NCBI GenBank assembly: GCA_947425005.1
Contig: CANDYP010000034.1
Coordinates: 1-12,103 of the forward strand
Reading direction: 5' to 3'
DNA: 12,103 bases
Origin: Rickettsiales bacterium
Lineage (GTDB): Bacteria; Pseudomonadota; Alphaproteobacteria; Rickettsiales; UBA1997
The notes beneath the pieces are model-generated. The model saw only the letters and a program-made list of their open reading frames with translations, had not been told where the DNA came from and searched no databases. The position numbers and the translations under genes were made by a program. Below are positions 5,123-12,103 of this stretch, piece by piece (within the stretch, counting starts at the first letter, position 1; each line of letters begins with the position of its first letter).

Positions 5123-8038
5123 TTATTCCCACTCCTGACTTCTTGCTAAATTTTTGTACTCATTTCGGCGCTCGTCCGAAAGTGCGACGTAACCATTTTT
5201 CTCGTCGGAGAAATAAGCGAAAAGCCTTGCCAGTCCTGCCTTCGCAGCGGCGGCTAAAATTTTAATTTCTTCGCTGTCGCCGCAGATTTTTTTAATTTCA
5301 TTTTCTGAAGATGAAGAAAGTTTCCAATAATTTAGCGAATTAATTTTTTCTTTGAATCCGCCTTCAAGCAGCATCAGTGCTGCGATTGTGAGTTGTGGCT
5401 CGATCCCGGAAAACACATCTTTTGCACTAGAAATTTGCCCGGTTTTGTAGTCAAAAATATTTGCCAGCTCTTCGAAATCAAAAGCAATGCGGTCAATTTT
5501 GCCGTTGATTAAAATCTCATTTAAAACCAGCTTCACCTCAATTTCAGTCTGGCTTCGCGCCCATTGCAGAATCTCTTCCTGTTCGTAAAAATTAGTAAAA
5601 ATATTTTCAAATTTTGGCCACCAAATCAGCTGCGCTTCTTGCGACAAAAAATATTTTTTAAAAATTTTTGCAGAATATTTTAACGAAGTTTCAAGATCTC
5701 GCGGATCTTTGACAAACTCCTCCAAAGCCTTGTGAACAAAGCTGCCAAACTCGGCGTAGCCCGGCTCAAAATCAATTTTTTGCAGCTCGCGCAATTGTAG
5801 AATTTTTTTGGCGTAAATCGAATAAGGATCGGAAATTAATTTTGAAATTTCAGTAATTGCGAATTTTTTGGGACGGAATTCTTTTACTGGCTTAGGTTCG
5901 GGACGCCTTATTTTAGAGCTCTCAACGACATTTAAGTTTTTTAAAATTTCAAAATACTTTTCCCCGGACTTTTCCCCGGACTTCTCCCTGGACTTCTCCC
6001 CGGACTTTTCTCCTTTGTCGAAATTAATTTCTAATTTTTGGCACAAAGTTTCGAGCTTGAGAAGAAAAGGCGAGGGGGTTGAAGGCGCGTCACCACTGTT
6101 TAGAGATCGGGTTAGAATTACCGAAGGGTTACACAAATAATTACAAAAATCGTAAGCATTCTGGCCAACTTTTTTGAGCTTTCGGTCAATTTCTAAATCT
6201 TTTCGAATCTTTTTGCCGAGCCAATTTTCTGCCTCAATTAAAGGAAAATCGCCTTCGTTTAGCGAGGCGACAATTACCAAATCGTGATTGAGCAAACGAG
6301 CTTCCATTGTAGACAGGATCTGGATCCGTGAGGTGGCGTCAGATTTTTCAAAATAACTGATTTGCGAGAATAAAATTTGAAAACTGGTGAGAGCATTTTT
6401 GGGATTAATCAAGAAATCGTGATTCTTTTTAAGCTTGTCAAAGAATTCAAAAAGTTCGGTTTGGGCGGATTCTTGCGCGAGCAATTCCAGCCATTTTTTG
6501 CCGCTGAGATTTTCCACAACCTCAATGATTGAAACTGTGTAAGCGCCAATGTTGGCGCGGCTTTTGTGAGTTGCGAGCGGGGCGAGATTCTGGCAGAAAT
6601 TTGTGAAAAAGTTTTGCAGTTCAGATTTATTTACGGAGTGAAGTTTTTCTGTAATTCCCACAAGACCAGTTGTGTTGCGGTCTTGGCGCAGAATTTCACT
6701 TTCAAAAATTTGCAAAAGTTTGGTTTCTTGCGAAGTGAGGCAGAGCATGTTTTGCAAGACGGCCATTAAAACTGGCGAGGCGAAATCGCTCTCAATCAAA
6801 TCCAAAATCAGCAAAATAAAATTGACTAATTTTGAATTAAAAATGCCGACATTGCGACTGTCATTGAAGGGGAGGTTGCGGCTTTCTAGCTCGTATTTGA
6901 GCAGCTTGGCGAGTTTTTGATTGTTGGTGATTACTGCGGATTTTTTCGCAGCGTAGAAATTTTCAGCCAAAATTAGGGCAATGATTCGAGCTTCTTCCAG
7001 CTCATTTTTTGCAGCAATTATTTTAAAATTTTTCTCAATTTCATCTTTATTAATGCTGAAATTATTTTGCCATTTTTGAGTTTCTTCAAAGGGCAACATG
7101 GTCAGAGAAAGCAGGTCTGATCTAGCATCTGAGCTTAGACGAAATTTTTCGTCAGCAATTTTTACGATTTGTTTTTTGTCGATTTCTAAAAATTTTACTA
7201 ACTCGCTTAAGAAAAATTGCGGGTGATTTTCTGAGTCAAAATTTTGCGCAGTTTCGTCAATTCCGTGCAAAATTACGTAGCCATTTTCTTGCTGTGCAAT
7301 CGCCTGAATCAGCTTCTTACCAAAGGATACACTACCAGTTGAGCCGGCAATAATTAGGGGCGATTTGGCGCCAAATTCTCTCAGTGCTTGAATAAATTTT
7401 TGGACGGCAAAGTTTTGGTAAGAAGTGTCGAAGAAAATATTTTCCTTAATCAGAGCGTTTTTGATTTGAACGTGAAAATTTTTGAGGAACTCCAGCGTGA
7501 CTTGGCGGTGGGCCGAGAGATCAGAATCATCAACCTCTTCCAGCTTTTGCAGATTGATTTCTTCGCGCTCGATTTCGTCGAATAAATCTTTGAGGTGAGT
7601 GGCAATACTAAGCGCTTGATTAGGTTCAAGATTGTCGCCAAAAAGAGGCAGCTTTTGAATTTTCTGGCTCAAGAAAAAAAGATGGTCAATGCCGGAAATA
7701 ACCTTGATTTGTAAGAGCTCATCGATGATTTGTTTAATCTCTTCTCTCTCAATTTCTCCCCCGATTTTCTCCTGGGCCTCTTGCGGTAAAAAATCAAAAA
7801 AATCTTCAAAAGAAATGTCGGAAATGGTTTTGATTTTGGGTAAAATCAGCGCAGAGTTTTGTGGGTTTTTTTGTAAAAAAATTTCACGCATTTCTCTGCA
7901 ACTGCGCTGATTGGGCAGAAAAATTGTGACGTCAGAAATTTGTGTGGAAAAATTTTGAGACAACCACTCAAAAAGAGATTCGAAAAAATGGTGACTAGAA
8001 GGGATGTTGAAGATGTTGGTGGCGTGGCTGCGATTCAT
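5123..8038 (-). CDS. addB: Double-strand break repair protein AddB (alphaproteobacterial type), helicase-like/nuclease subunit
   Basis: AddB is one subunit of the AddAB helicase-nuclease that processes double-strand DNA ends for RecA recombination. The 971-residue product opens with NIFNIPSSHHFFESL, typical of alphaproteobacterial AddB. Residues about 1-700 are UvrD-like but degenerate: a GSTGSVSFGKKLI segment stands where an ATP loop might be, and VIVASLNEGDFPLIEAENWLGK marks the second half. The C-terminal RecB-type nuclease (about 724-971) has FGSFVH (His769), GKIDRI (Asp849), FDYKTG (Asp863, Lys865) and EPQL (Gln882), so the nuclease should be active. I see no CxxC-type iron-sulfur cysteine set like that of Bacillus AddB. 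A Ser-Gly-Glu-Lys repeat tract lies in the linker ahead of the nuclease. The gene addA, often adjacent, is not present; truA follows directly instead. The gene starts divergently from dadA, and no clear Shine-Dalgarno precedes it. Confidence 0.93.
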   Translation of the reverse strand: MNRSHATNIFNIPSSHHFFESLFEWLSQNFSTQISDVTIFLPNQRSCREMREIFLQKNPQNSALILPKIKTISDISFEDFFDFLPQEAQEKIGGEIEREEIKQIIDELLQIKVISGIDHLFFLSQKIQKLPLFGDNLEPNQALSIATHLKDLFDEIEREEINLQKLEEVDDSDLSAHRQVTLEFLKNFHVQIKNALIKENIFFDTSYQNFAVQKFIQALREFGAKSPLIIAGSTGSVSFGKKLIQAIAQQENGYVILHGIDETAQNFDSENHPQFFLSELVKFLEIDKKQIVKIADEKFRLSSDARSDLLSLTMLPFEETQKWQNNFSINKDEIEKNFKIIAAKNELEEARIIALILAENFYAAKKSAVITNNQKLAKLLKYELESRNLPFNDSRNVGIFNSKLVNFILLILDLIESDFASPVLMAVLQNMLCLTSQETKLLQIFESEILRQDRNTTGLVGITEKLHSVNKSELQNFFTNFCQNLAPLATHKSRANIGAYTVSIIEVVENLSGKKWLELLAQESAQTELFEFFDKLKKNHDFLINPKNALTSFQILFSQISYFEKSDATSRIQILSTMEARLLNHDLVIVASLNEGDFPLIEAENWLGKKIRKDLEIDRKLKKVGQNAYDFCNYLCNPSVILTRSLNSGDAPSTPSPFLLKLETLCQKLEINFDKGEKSGEKSREKSGEKSGEKYFEILKNLNVVESSKIRRPEPKPVKEFRPKKFAITEISKLISDPYSIYAKKILQLRELQKIDFEPGYAEFGSFVHKALEEFVKDPRDLETSLKYSAKIFKKYFLSQEAQLIWWPKFENIFTNFYEQEEILQWARSQTEIEVKLVLNEILINGKIDRIAFDFEELANIFDYKTGQISSAKDVFSGIEPQLTIAALMLLEGGFKEKINSLNYWKLSSSSENEIKKICGDSEEIKILAAAAKAGLARLFAYFSDEKNGYVALSDERRNEYKNLARSQEWE
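5132..5136 (-). promoter_or_regulatory. Ribosome binding site AGGAG for truA, inside the 3' end of addB
   Basis: On the minus strand AGGAG precedes the truA ATG by nine bases and lies within the last codons of addB, fixing the truA start and showing that the two genes share a message. Confidence 0.6.
5957..6014 (-). repeat. 12-bp minisatellite in addB encoding Ser-Gly-Glu-Lys repeats
   Basis: Four 12-base units (plus strand CTTTTCCCCGGA and close variants, at 5957, 5969, 5981 and 5993) and a partial fifth keep the addB frame. On the coding strand they give a charged run of Gly-Glu-Lys-Ser units, one changed to Arg-Glu-Lys-Ser. The tract falls between the helicase-like part and the nuclease domain, so copy-number changes should lengthen a flexible linker without breaking the frame. 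Confidence 0.85.
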
Positions 8039-8105
8039 TTTAAATTCTTGTAATTTGTTGGTGGGCTCGTATTTTGCGCCGATCTATTTGAATCTCTGGA
8101 GGCGG

Positions 8106-8237
8106 GGAGTTGATTGAGTTCGTGACGAGAAACCCCCCCCTACCCCCCTTATCAGGGGGGCTTTTGTCCGAGCTCGATGCAACGCCCCCCTGATAAGGGG
8201 GGTAGGGGGGTTTCTCGTCACGAACTCAATCTTCTCC
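8106..8237. repeat. Long, nearly perfect inverted repeat with C6/G6 runs (MITE-like palindromic element) between addB and dadA
   Basis: The left arm (8106-8160) and right arm (8185-8237) are reverse complements except for two mismatches near the outer end and a C8 versus C6 run length difference. They are separated by a 24-base centre containing the palindrome CGAGCTCG (8169-8176). Both arms contain TGAGTTCGTGACGAGAAA followed by C6-TA-C6. Each arm also holds its own hairpin (CCCCCC TTATCA GGGGGG); the left one is followed by CTTTTG and so resembles an intrinsic terminator. The element fills most of the 222-bp gap between two divergent genes, where a terminator would not be expected. Related sequence recurs at 11952-12103. 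No ORF or clear target-site duplication is visible. I infer a dispersed palindromic repeat, possibly a non-autonomous mobile element. Confidence 0.75.
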
Positions 8238-8260
8238 AAATTAAAAAATAATTTTTCCCG

Positions 8261-9550
8261 ATGAAAGTAATAGTTTTAGGCGCTGGAGTCGTTGGTGTTA
8301 CGACGGCTTATTTTCTTGCTCGTAGCGGTCACGAGGTCGTGGTGGTCGAAAAAAATTCTGCAGCTGCTTTGGGCTGTTCTTACGCAAATGGCGGTCAACT
8401 GAGCTACTCGCACATTGAGCCCTGGGCTTCCAAATCTTCTGTAATTGGAATTGCAAAAGCGGCTTTGTCGTCGCCGTCATTTTTAACAATCTCAGATTTT
8501 TGTAATCGTGATTTTTTGAAATGGTCTTACCAATTTCTAAAAAATTCCAACACCGCAAGAAGTCAGCAAAGTAGTAAAAAATTATTCGCTTTAGGAAGTT
8601 ACAGCAAAAAAGTTTTGCAAGAAATTTTGGCAGCGGAAGGTGATTTAAAATTCGACTACAAAAGCAAAGGAATTCTGCATTTTTTTAGAAATCAAAAAGC
8701 ATTGGATGCAGCAATTAAAGAGGCTGAATTCAGCTCTTCTTTGGGCGTGAAAGTACAAATTTTAAACCGTGACGAGTGCATTAAAAAAGAGCCCACTCTG
8801 GTCAAACTTTACGACGAAAATAAATTAGCCGGCGGCATTTTTTACGAGTCCGACGCCAGCGGTAACAGCATGTTGTTTACGAAGGCTTTGGAAAGAATCT
8901 GCCGCGAAAAATACGGCGTGGTTTTTGAATACGATGCCGAGGTCAGAAATATTTTTACTAACTACAAAAAAATTACCGGCATTAATACCGGCAAAGGCGT
9001 GTTCATTGCCGACAAATACGTTTACGCACTTGGCGCTGGCGGTAACAAGGTGTTGAGGGGTATTGGCATTGAGACCGGAATTTATCCGTTGAAGGGTTAC
9101 AGCCTGTCAGTTCCCGCTGACGAAGAATTCATCGCGCCGAATTTGGCGCTGACTGATTCCGAAAATAAAATTGTTTACAGCCGCATCGGCAATATTTTTA
9201 GAGTGGCTGGAACGGTGGAAGCTTGCGGCAACAAGGCTGCCAAGAATCAGAAACACATTAACTTTTTGAAATTAATCGTCAGATCAACTTTTTCTGACTT
9301 CGGAAATTTTAACGAAATCTCGGATTGGTGCGGTTTCAGACCATTTAGACCCAATTCGATTCCATTAATTTGCAATGTAAAAAAATACGAAAATCTTGTC
9401 ATTAATGCCGGTCACGGATCTTTGGGTTGGACGCTGTCAGCAGCTTCAGCTTCAATCGCCACTGATCTAATTAATGGCAAAAAAAATGAGCAGTTTGCTT
9501 TTTTGGCGGAAGAAGAATGCGGAATTTATCAATTAAAAAAATCTAACTAA
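8261..9550 (+). CDS. dadA: D-amino acid dehydrogenase (FAD-dependent, DadA)
   Basis: DadA oxidises D-amino acids, chiefly D-alanine, to the 2-oxo acid and ammonia, passing electrons to the respiratory chain at the inner membrane face. The 429-residue product is of normal length. Its N-terminal FAD-binding motif is VLGAGVVGVTTAYFLA (Gly7, Gly9, Gly12) with Glu30 at the end of the second strand for the ribose. The segment CSYANGGQLSYSHIEPWA is characteristic of DadA, and the C-terminal part has GFRPFRPNSIPLI and GHGSLGWTLSAASA, the second FAD contact. No racemase (dadX/alr) is adjacent. There is no Shine-Dalgarno before the ATG; AATAAT at 8247-8252 could be a -10 box giving a leaderless message, but no good -35 is seen. 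A leucine-rich repeat gene follows after 4 bp. Confidence 0.92.
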   Translation: MKVIVLGAGVVGVTTAYFLARSGHEVVVVEKNSAAALGCSYANGGQLSYSHIEPWASKSSVIGIAKAALSSPSFLTISDFCNRDFLKWSYQFLKNSNTARSQQSSKKLFALGSYSKKVLQEILAAEGDLKFDYKSKGILHFFRNQKALDAAIKEAEFSSSLGVKVQILNRDECIKKEPTLVKLYDENKLAGGIFYESDASGNSMLFTKALERICREKYGVVFEYDAEVRNIFTNYKKITGINTGKGVFIADKYVYALGAGGNKVLRGIGIETGIYPLKGYSLSVPADEEFIAPNLALTDSENKIVYSRIGNIFRVAGTVEACGNKAAKNQKHINFLKLIVRSTFSDFGNFNEISDWCGFRPFRPNSIPLICNVKKYENLVINAGHGSLGWTLSAASASIATDLINGKKNEQFAFLAEEECGIYQLKKSN

Positions 9551-9554
9551 ACCG

Positions 9555-10574
9555 ATGTCCATTGCAGAAAATATTATTGAGAAACTCAGAAATAATGACA
9601 GCTCACTACACGATCTAAACCTTGGCGGTGGCGCACTTAGCAATGAGGGCACAAAAATTTTAGCCGCCGCTTTGGAGGGAAATAATTCTCTGCAAAGCTT
9701 GGAGTTGGGCAATAATGGAATTGGTGGAGAAGGGGCCAAAGCTTTGGCGAAAGTTTTGCTCAGAAATTCTACTTTGGAAACTTTGTATCTTCGTGGAAAT
9801 GAGATTGGTGACGAAGGCGCGATTGCCTTGTCAGAAGCTCTGGCGGTGAATAATACGTTGAAGCATCTTTACCTTGGCGGCAATAAAATCACGATTGTTG
9901 GGGTCAAAGCTTTTGCGGAAGCCCTCACCAAAAATTCAACTTTGGAAACCATTTACTTGCGCAACAATAGTGTTGGTGATGAAGGTTCGCAAATCTTGGC
10001 GGACGCCCTGTTGAAGAATTCTGGCTTGCGGGTTTTGAACTTGGCCAATGCAGAATTAACTGAAGTTGGATGTCGAATTTTAATCAAAGCCTTGGAGAGC
10101 AACACCACTTTGCAAAGCCTCATTTTTGAGCACAATGGTGTCGAAAATCCAGAAATTGTCAGCGCTTTTGAAGAGAGATTGAAGCACAATGTATCAGCCG
10201 TGGTCATGGCTTCAAACGCGATCGCCAGAAAAATTCTGGCCCATTGTGAAGAATATTTAGAGCTGGAAAAAATTCGAGAAGATCAGCGCAAAATAACTTC
10301 TGAGGAGCTGGCAAAAAAATACGCTTTGACTCGCGTGGAGCAGTACCACTGGTCGGGGGTCACTCAGCAAGGTAACTCAACTTTGTGCGTAAGCTTTTTG
10401 TCGCGAATGATTTTTGGGAAATATTCCAATCAAACTGCCGCTGAAGAGGTAGCAGGGGTTGCGCGTAAATTGTACGAAGCTTTGTTCGCCCGCGCCAAGG
10501 ATGAAATTTCTAATCCGAAAATTGCGAAGCCAAGTTCGGAAGTTTTGCAATTTGGCGCAAAACTTACGTCTTAG
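9555..10574 (+). CDS. Leucine-rich repeat protein of the ribonuclease-inhibitor type, candidate effector
   Basis: The 339-residue protein has seven leucine-rich repeats (residues 18-213), each exactly 28 residues, with pattern LxxLxLxxNxIxxEGxxxLAxAL. This is the ribonuclease-inhibitor/NLR class, common in eukaryotes and in bacteria living with them. It folds as a curved protein-binding surface. The C-terminal part (about 214-339) is helical with a basic stretch and a conserved-looking ARKILAHCEEYLELEKIRE region; I do not recognise it. No signal peptide or membrane segment is visible, so export, if any, would need a dedicated secretion system. The start lies 4 bp after the dadA stop with no Shine-Dalgarno, suggesting coupled translation. 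It ends 17 bp from the convergent folC stop. A host-protein-binding role is inference. Confidence 0.85.
   Translation: MSIAENIIEKLRNNDSSLHDLNLGGGALSNEGTKILAAALEGNNSLQSLELGNNGIGGEGAKALAKVLLRNSTLETLYLRGNEIGDEGAIALSEALAVNNTLKHLYLGGNKITIVGVKAFAEALTKNSTLETIYLRNNSVGDEGSQILADALLKNSGLRVLNLANAELTEVGCRILIKALESNTTLQSLIFEHNGVENPEIVSAFEERLKHNVSAVVMASNAIARKILAHCEEYLELEKIREDQRKITSEELAKKYALTRVEQYHWSGVTQQGNSTLCVSFLSRMIFGKYSNQTAAEEVAGVARKLYEALFARAKDEISNPKIAKPSSEVLQFGAKLTS
9606..10193 (+). repeat. Seven 84-bp coding repeats (28-residue LRR units)
   Basis: Units start at 9606, 9690, 9774, 9858, 9942, 10026 and 10110. Units three and five share LETxYLRxN...GDEG and close DNA (TTGGAAAC, then GGTGA-GAAGG), hinting at duplication of a two-unit block. 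The last unit is degenerate, lacking the EGxxxLA part. Confidence 0.8.
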
Positions 10575-10591
10575 TCGCTGGCCCACAGCAT

Positions 10592-11902
10592 TTAAAGTGC
10601 GACCATTTGCGAAAATTTTTTTACGTCACGAGCTAGATGCAAAGAGCCACAAATTACAACTCGGCAAGGCCGGTAATCATTGGATTGGGCGACGTGGTAA
10701 ATGGCATCTAATAGATCTTCGGCGGCAGAAATTTTCATTCCAATTGTCTCGCCGATTGCAGAAATTACTTCGGCACTTTCTGGGCAAGGTTCGCCGTCAA
10801 CCCGCACAGCTACCACCTCCGCAACATTCCTAAATTTTTCCAAAAATTCTTTTTTACATTTATTTCGGCTGAATCCGCAGATCACAAAAGTTTTTTTATT
10901 TTCTGATTCAGCAAGAAAACGCGCTAAGGCAAAGGCTCCAGCTTCGTTGTGAGCGCCGTCGATTAAGAGTTCACTTTCAGAATTTTTGAGAATTTTATTT
11001 AAATTATTTTTAACTTTTTCCAAACGACTCGGCCAGTAAACGCTTGTTATTGCTTGACGGATGTGACTTTCGTTGATTTGAAATTTTGTTCCAATTGCTA
11101 AAATTGTAGCAATCGCTGTGGCGAAATTAATGTATTGGTGAGAGCCGAGAAGGGCTGGTTTTGGTAGGTTATCCAAGATTTGTTCGCCGAATCTTAAATC
11201 AAATTCACCTGTTTCGTCATTGAGCAAAATCTCAAAATCGTCGTCGTAAAAATAGGTTTCAACATTTTGATCGTGGGCCAAAATTTCAATTATTTCCCGC
11301 GCTTTTTTTGGTTGTGAGGCCACGATCAATGGGCATTGAGGTCGTACAATCAGCGCTTTCTCAAGCGCGATTCGCTCAATTGAATTTCCTAAATATTCAA
11401 CGTGATCAAAAGAAATCGGCATGATTACGGTCGCCAATTTTTCTTGAATAATATTGGTCGCATCAATTCTGCCACCCATGCCGCATTCAATGATTAGAAC
11501 GTCTGCCGGCACTTTTGAAAATGCTAAGAAGGCACCAACCGTGAAAGCTTCCATGAAGGTGAGGGGGGTTGCAGCGGCGGCAATTCTGGTTTCTTCCATT
11601 ATTTCAAAAAGAAAATTGTCGGAAATTTTTTCGCCGGCGAGAACAATTCTTTCGTTACATTCGTGTAAATGTGGCGAGCTGTAGATGTGAGTTTTGTAGC
11701 CGGCTTGGGTAAAAATTTCTGCGATTAAGGCAGCTGCTGAACCCTTACCATTAGTGCCGGCGATGTGGATTACGGGAGGAAGTTTTTGGTGGGGATTTCC
11801 TAATTTTTCGAGCACAATCGCCATGCGATCAAAGACGGCTTCGTAATCGATTTGTCTTTTGCCAAGTGTCGCAGGGATCGGCCAGTGCGGGAGGTAAACC
11901 AT
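10592..11902 (-). CDS. folC: Bifunctional folylpolyglutamate synthase / dihydrofolate synthase
   Basis: FolC ligates L-glutamate to dihydropteroate and adds further glutamates to folates, using ATP, in the cytoplasm. The 436-residue product matches the family length. The Mur-ligase-type P-loop HIAGTNGKGSAAA (Gly49 to Ser55) is followed by YSSPHLHECNERI, the folate-binding omega-loop region, then TFMEAFTVGAFLAF and ECGMGGRIDATN. Further on are SFDHVEYLG and, in the C-terminal domain, LLIDGAHNEAGA. The start at 11902 puts the P-loop at residue 49, as usual for this family. There is no clear Shine-Dalgarno; the upstream 20 bases on the coding strand hold a short AAAATCT direct repeat. It converges on the LRR gene with a 17-bp gap and no visible terminator. 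accD, its frequent partner in Alphaproteobacteria, would lie outside or elsewhere. Confidence 0.95.
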   Translation of the reverse strand: MVYLPHWPIPATLGKRQIDYEAVFDRMAIVLEKLGNPHQKLPPVIHIAGTNGKGSAAALIAEIFTQAGYKTHIYSSPHLHECNERIVLAGEKISDNFLFEIMEETRIAAAATPLTFMEAFTVGAFLAFSKVPADVLIIECGMGGRIDATNIIQEKLATVIMPISFDHVEYLGNSIERIALEKALIVRPQCPLIVASQPKKAREIIEILAHDQNVETYFYDDDFEILLNDETGEFDLRFGEQILDNLPKPALLGSHQYINFATAIATILAIGTKFQINESHIRQAITSVYWPSRLEKVKNNLNKILKNSESELLIDGAHNEAGAFALARFLAESENKKTFVICGFSRNKCKKEFLEKFRNVAEVVAVRVDGEPCPESAEVISAIGETIGMKISAAEDLLDAIYHVAQSNDYRPCRVVICGSLHLARDVKKFSQMVAL

Positions 11903-11951
11903 AAAAGATTTTAGATTTTAGAAAATGGGTTTACGGTTTGTTGTATTGCTC

Positions 11952-12023
11952 TGGGGTTGGGGTGAGAAATGCTCCACTGAGTTCGTGACGAGAAATGCTC
12001 TGAGTTTGGGACGAGAAACCCCC
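11952..12023 (+). repeat. Three direct 23-bp repeats related to the inverted-repeat element
   Basis: Units lie at 11952-11974, 11978-12000 and 12001-12023. The second begins TGAGTTCGTGACGAGAAA, identical to the 18-bp core of both arms of the element at 8106-8237. The first two end GAAATGCTC, and the third runs into C6-TA-C6 like the element. They look like nested or partial copies of the repeat end. Confidence 0.7.
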
Positions 12024-12103
12024 CTACCCCCCTTGTACTCACAAACTTATTTTTTAATTTTGCGTGAGTTGCAATTGCTAAAGCAATTGTCAGGGGGGCT
12101 TTG
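12001..12103 (+). mobile_element. Divergent arm of the palindromic repeat with a replaced hairpin loop (cut by window end)
   Basis: This copy starts TGAGTTTGGGACGAGAAA (two changes from the core), followed by C6-TA-C6-TT, and later TCAGGGGGGCTTTG, so it matches the left arm of the element at 8106-8160. The six-base loop TTATCA of the C6/G6 hairpin is replaced by about 58 bases. The insert contains two hairpins of its own: ACTCAC/GTGAGT (12037-12042, 12064-12069) and CAATTGC/GCAATTG (12072-12078, 12083-12089). The rest lies beyond the window. Confidence 0.55.

Noticed and set aside
5868..6140. 90-codon plus-strand frame inside addB with Ser-Pro-Asp-Phe repeats
   Set aside because: It is the antisense reading of the 12-bp repeat tract in addB, which is well supported by family motifs on the other strand.
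8197..8210. A firm G-quadruplex at G6-TA-G6
   Set aside because: Only two G-runs are adjacent, so folding would need split runs or a distant run. It is possible but not supportable from sequence alone.
8106..8237. CRISPR array or phage attachment site
   Set aside because: The copies are inverted rather than direct with unique spacers, and there is no integrase or cas gene nearby.
10459..10833. 124-codon plus-strand frame across the LRR and folC ends
   Set aside because: It overlaps two confident genes in other frames and its product is Arg/Lys/Leu-rich with no recognisable motif.
1..12103. tRNA or rRNA genes
   Set aside because: I saw no cloverleaf with a GGTTCGA-type T-arm ending in an acceptor stem, and no rRNA-like stretch in any gap. 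The gaps are all short and filled by the hairpins and repeats listed.

Overview
The window reads as AT-rich bacterial DNA. The alphaproteobacterial-type AddB, the DadA/FolC/TruA housekeeping set, the eukaryote-like leucine-rich repeat protein, the Fic protein and the many short palindromic repeats would fit a host-associated alphaproteobacterium (for example a Rickettsiales- or Holosporales-like lineage). That placement is an inference from gene content, and no rRNA or other marker is present to settle it.

The left third (1-4279, all plus strand) looks like an accessory island. It opens with the 3' end of a large polymorphic-toxin or contact-dependent-inhibition-like protein. The C-terminal domain of that protein is an alpha/beta-hydrolase (lipase-like) module with a recognisable Ser/Asp/His set. 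Two small multi-pass membrane proteins follow in an overlapping, tightly packed order and are the natural candidates for immunity. Next comes a two-domain protein joining a DUF1016/YhcG-type N-terminal region to a staphylococcal-nuclease domain with all expected catalytic residues. It is followed by a 'mobile mystery protein A/B' pair: an HTH regulator directly abutting a Fic protein, behind a palindrome that overlaps a possible promoter.

The middle (4352-8038, minus strand) is a two-gene unit, addB then truA, with abutting stop and start codons and a hairpin terminator after truA. AddB carries a lineage-specific Ser-Gly-Glu-Lys minisatellite in the linker before its nuclease domain. Its usual partner addA is not adjacent.

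Between the divergent addB and dadA genes lies a long, nearly perfect inverted repeat (8106-8237) with C6/G6 runs. Parts of the same repeat recur at the right edge (about 11952-12103), there as three direct 23-bp units followed by an arm whose hairpin loop has been replaced by other sequence. These appear to be members of one dispersed palindromic repeat family.

The right third holds dadA (D-amino acid dehydrogenase) followed after 4 bp by a leucine-rich repeat protein with seven exact 28-residue repeats, and a convergent folC on the minus strand. The most promising unusual signals are the lipase toxin with its tandem membrane proteins, the palindromic repeat family with a swapped loop, and the coupling of a eukaryote-like LRR protein to dadA.
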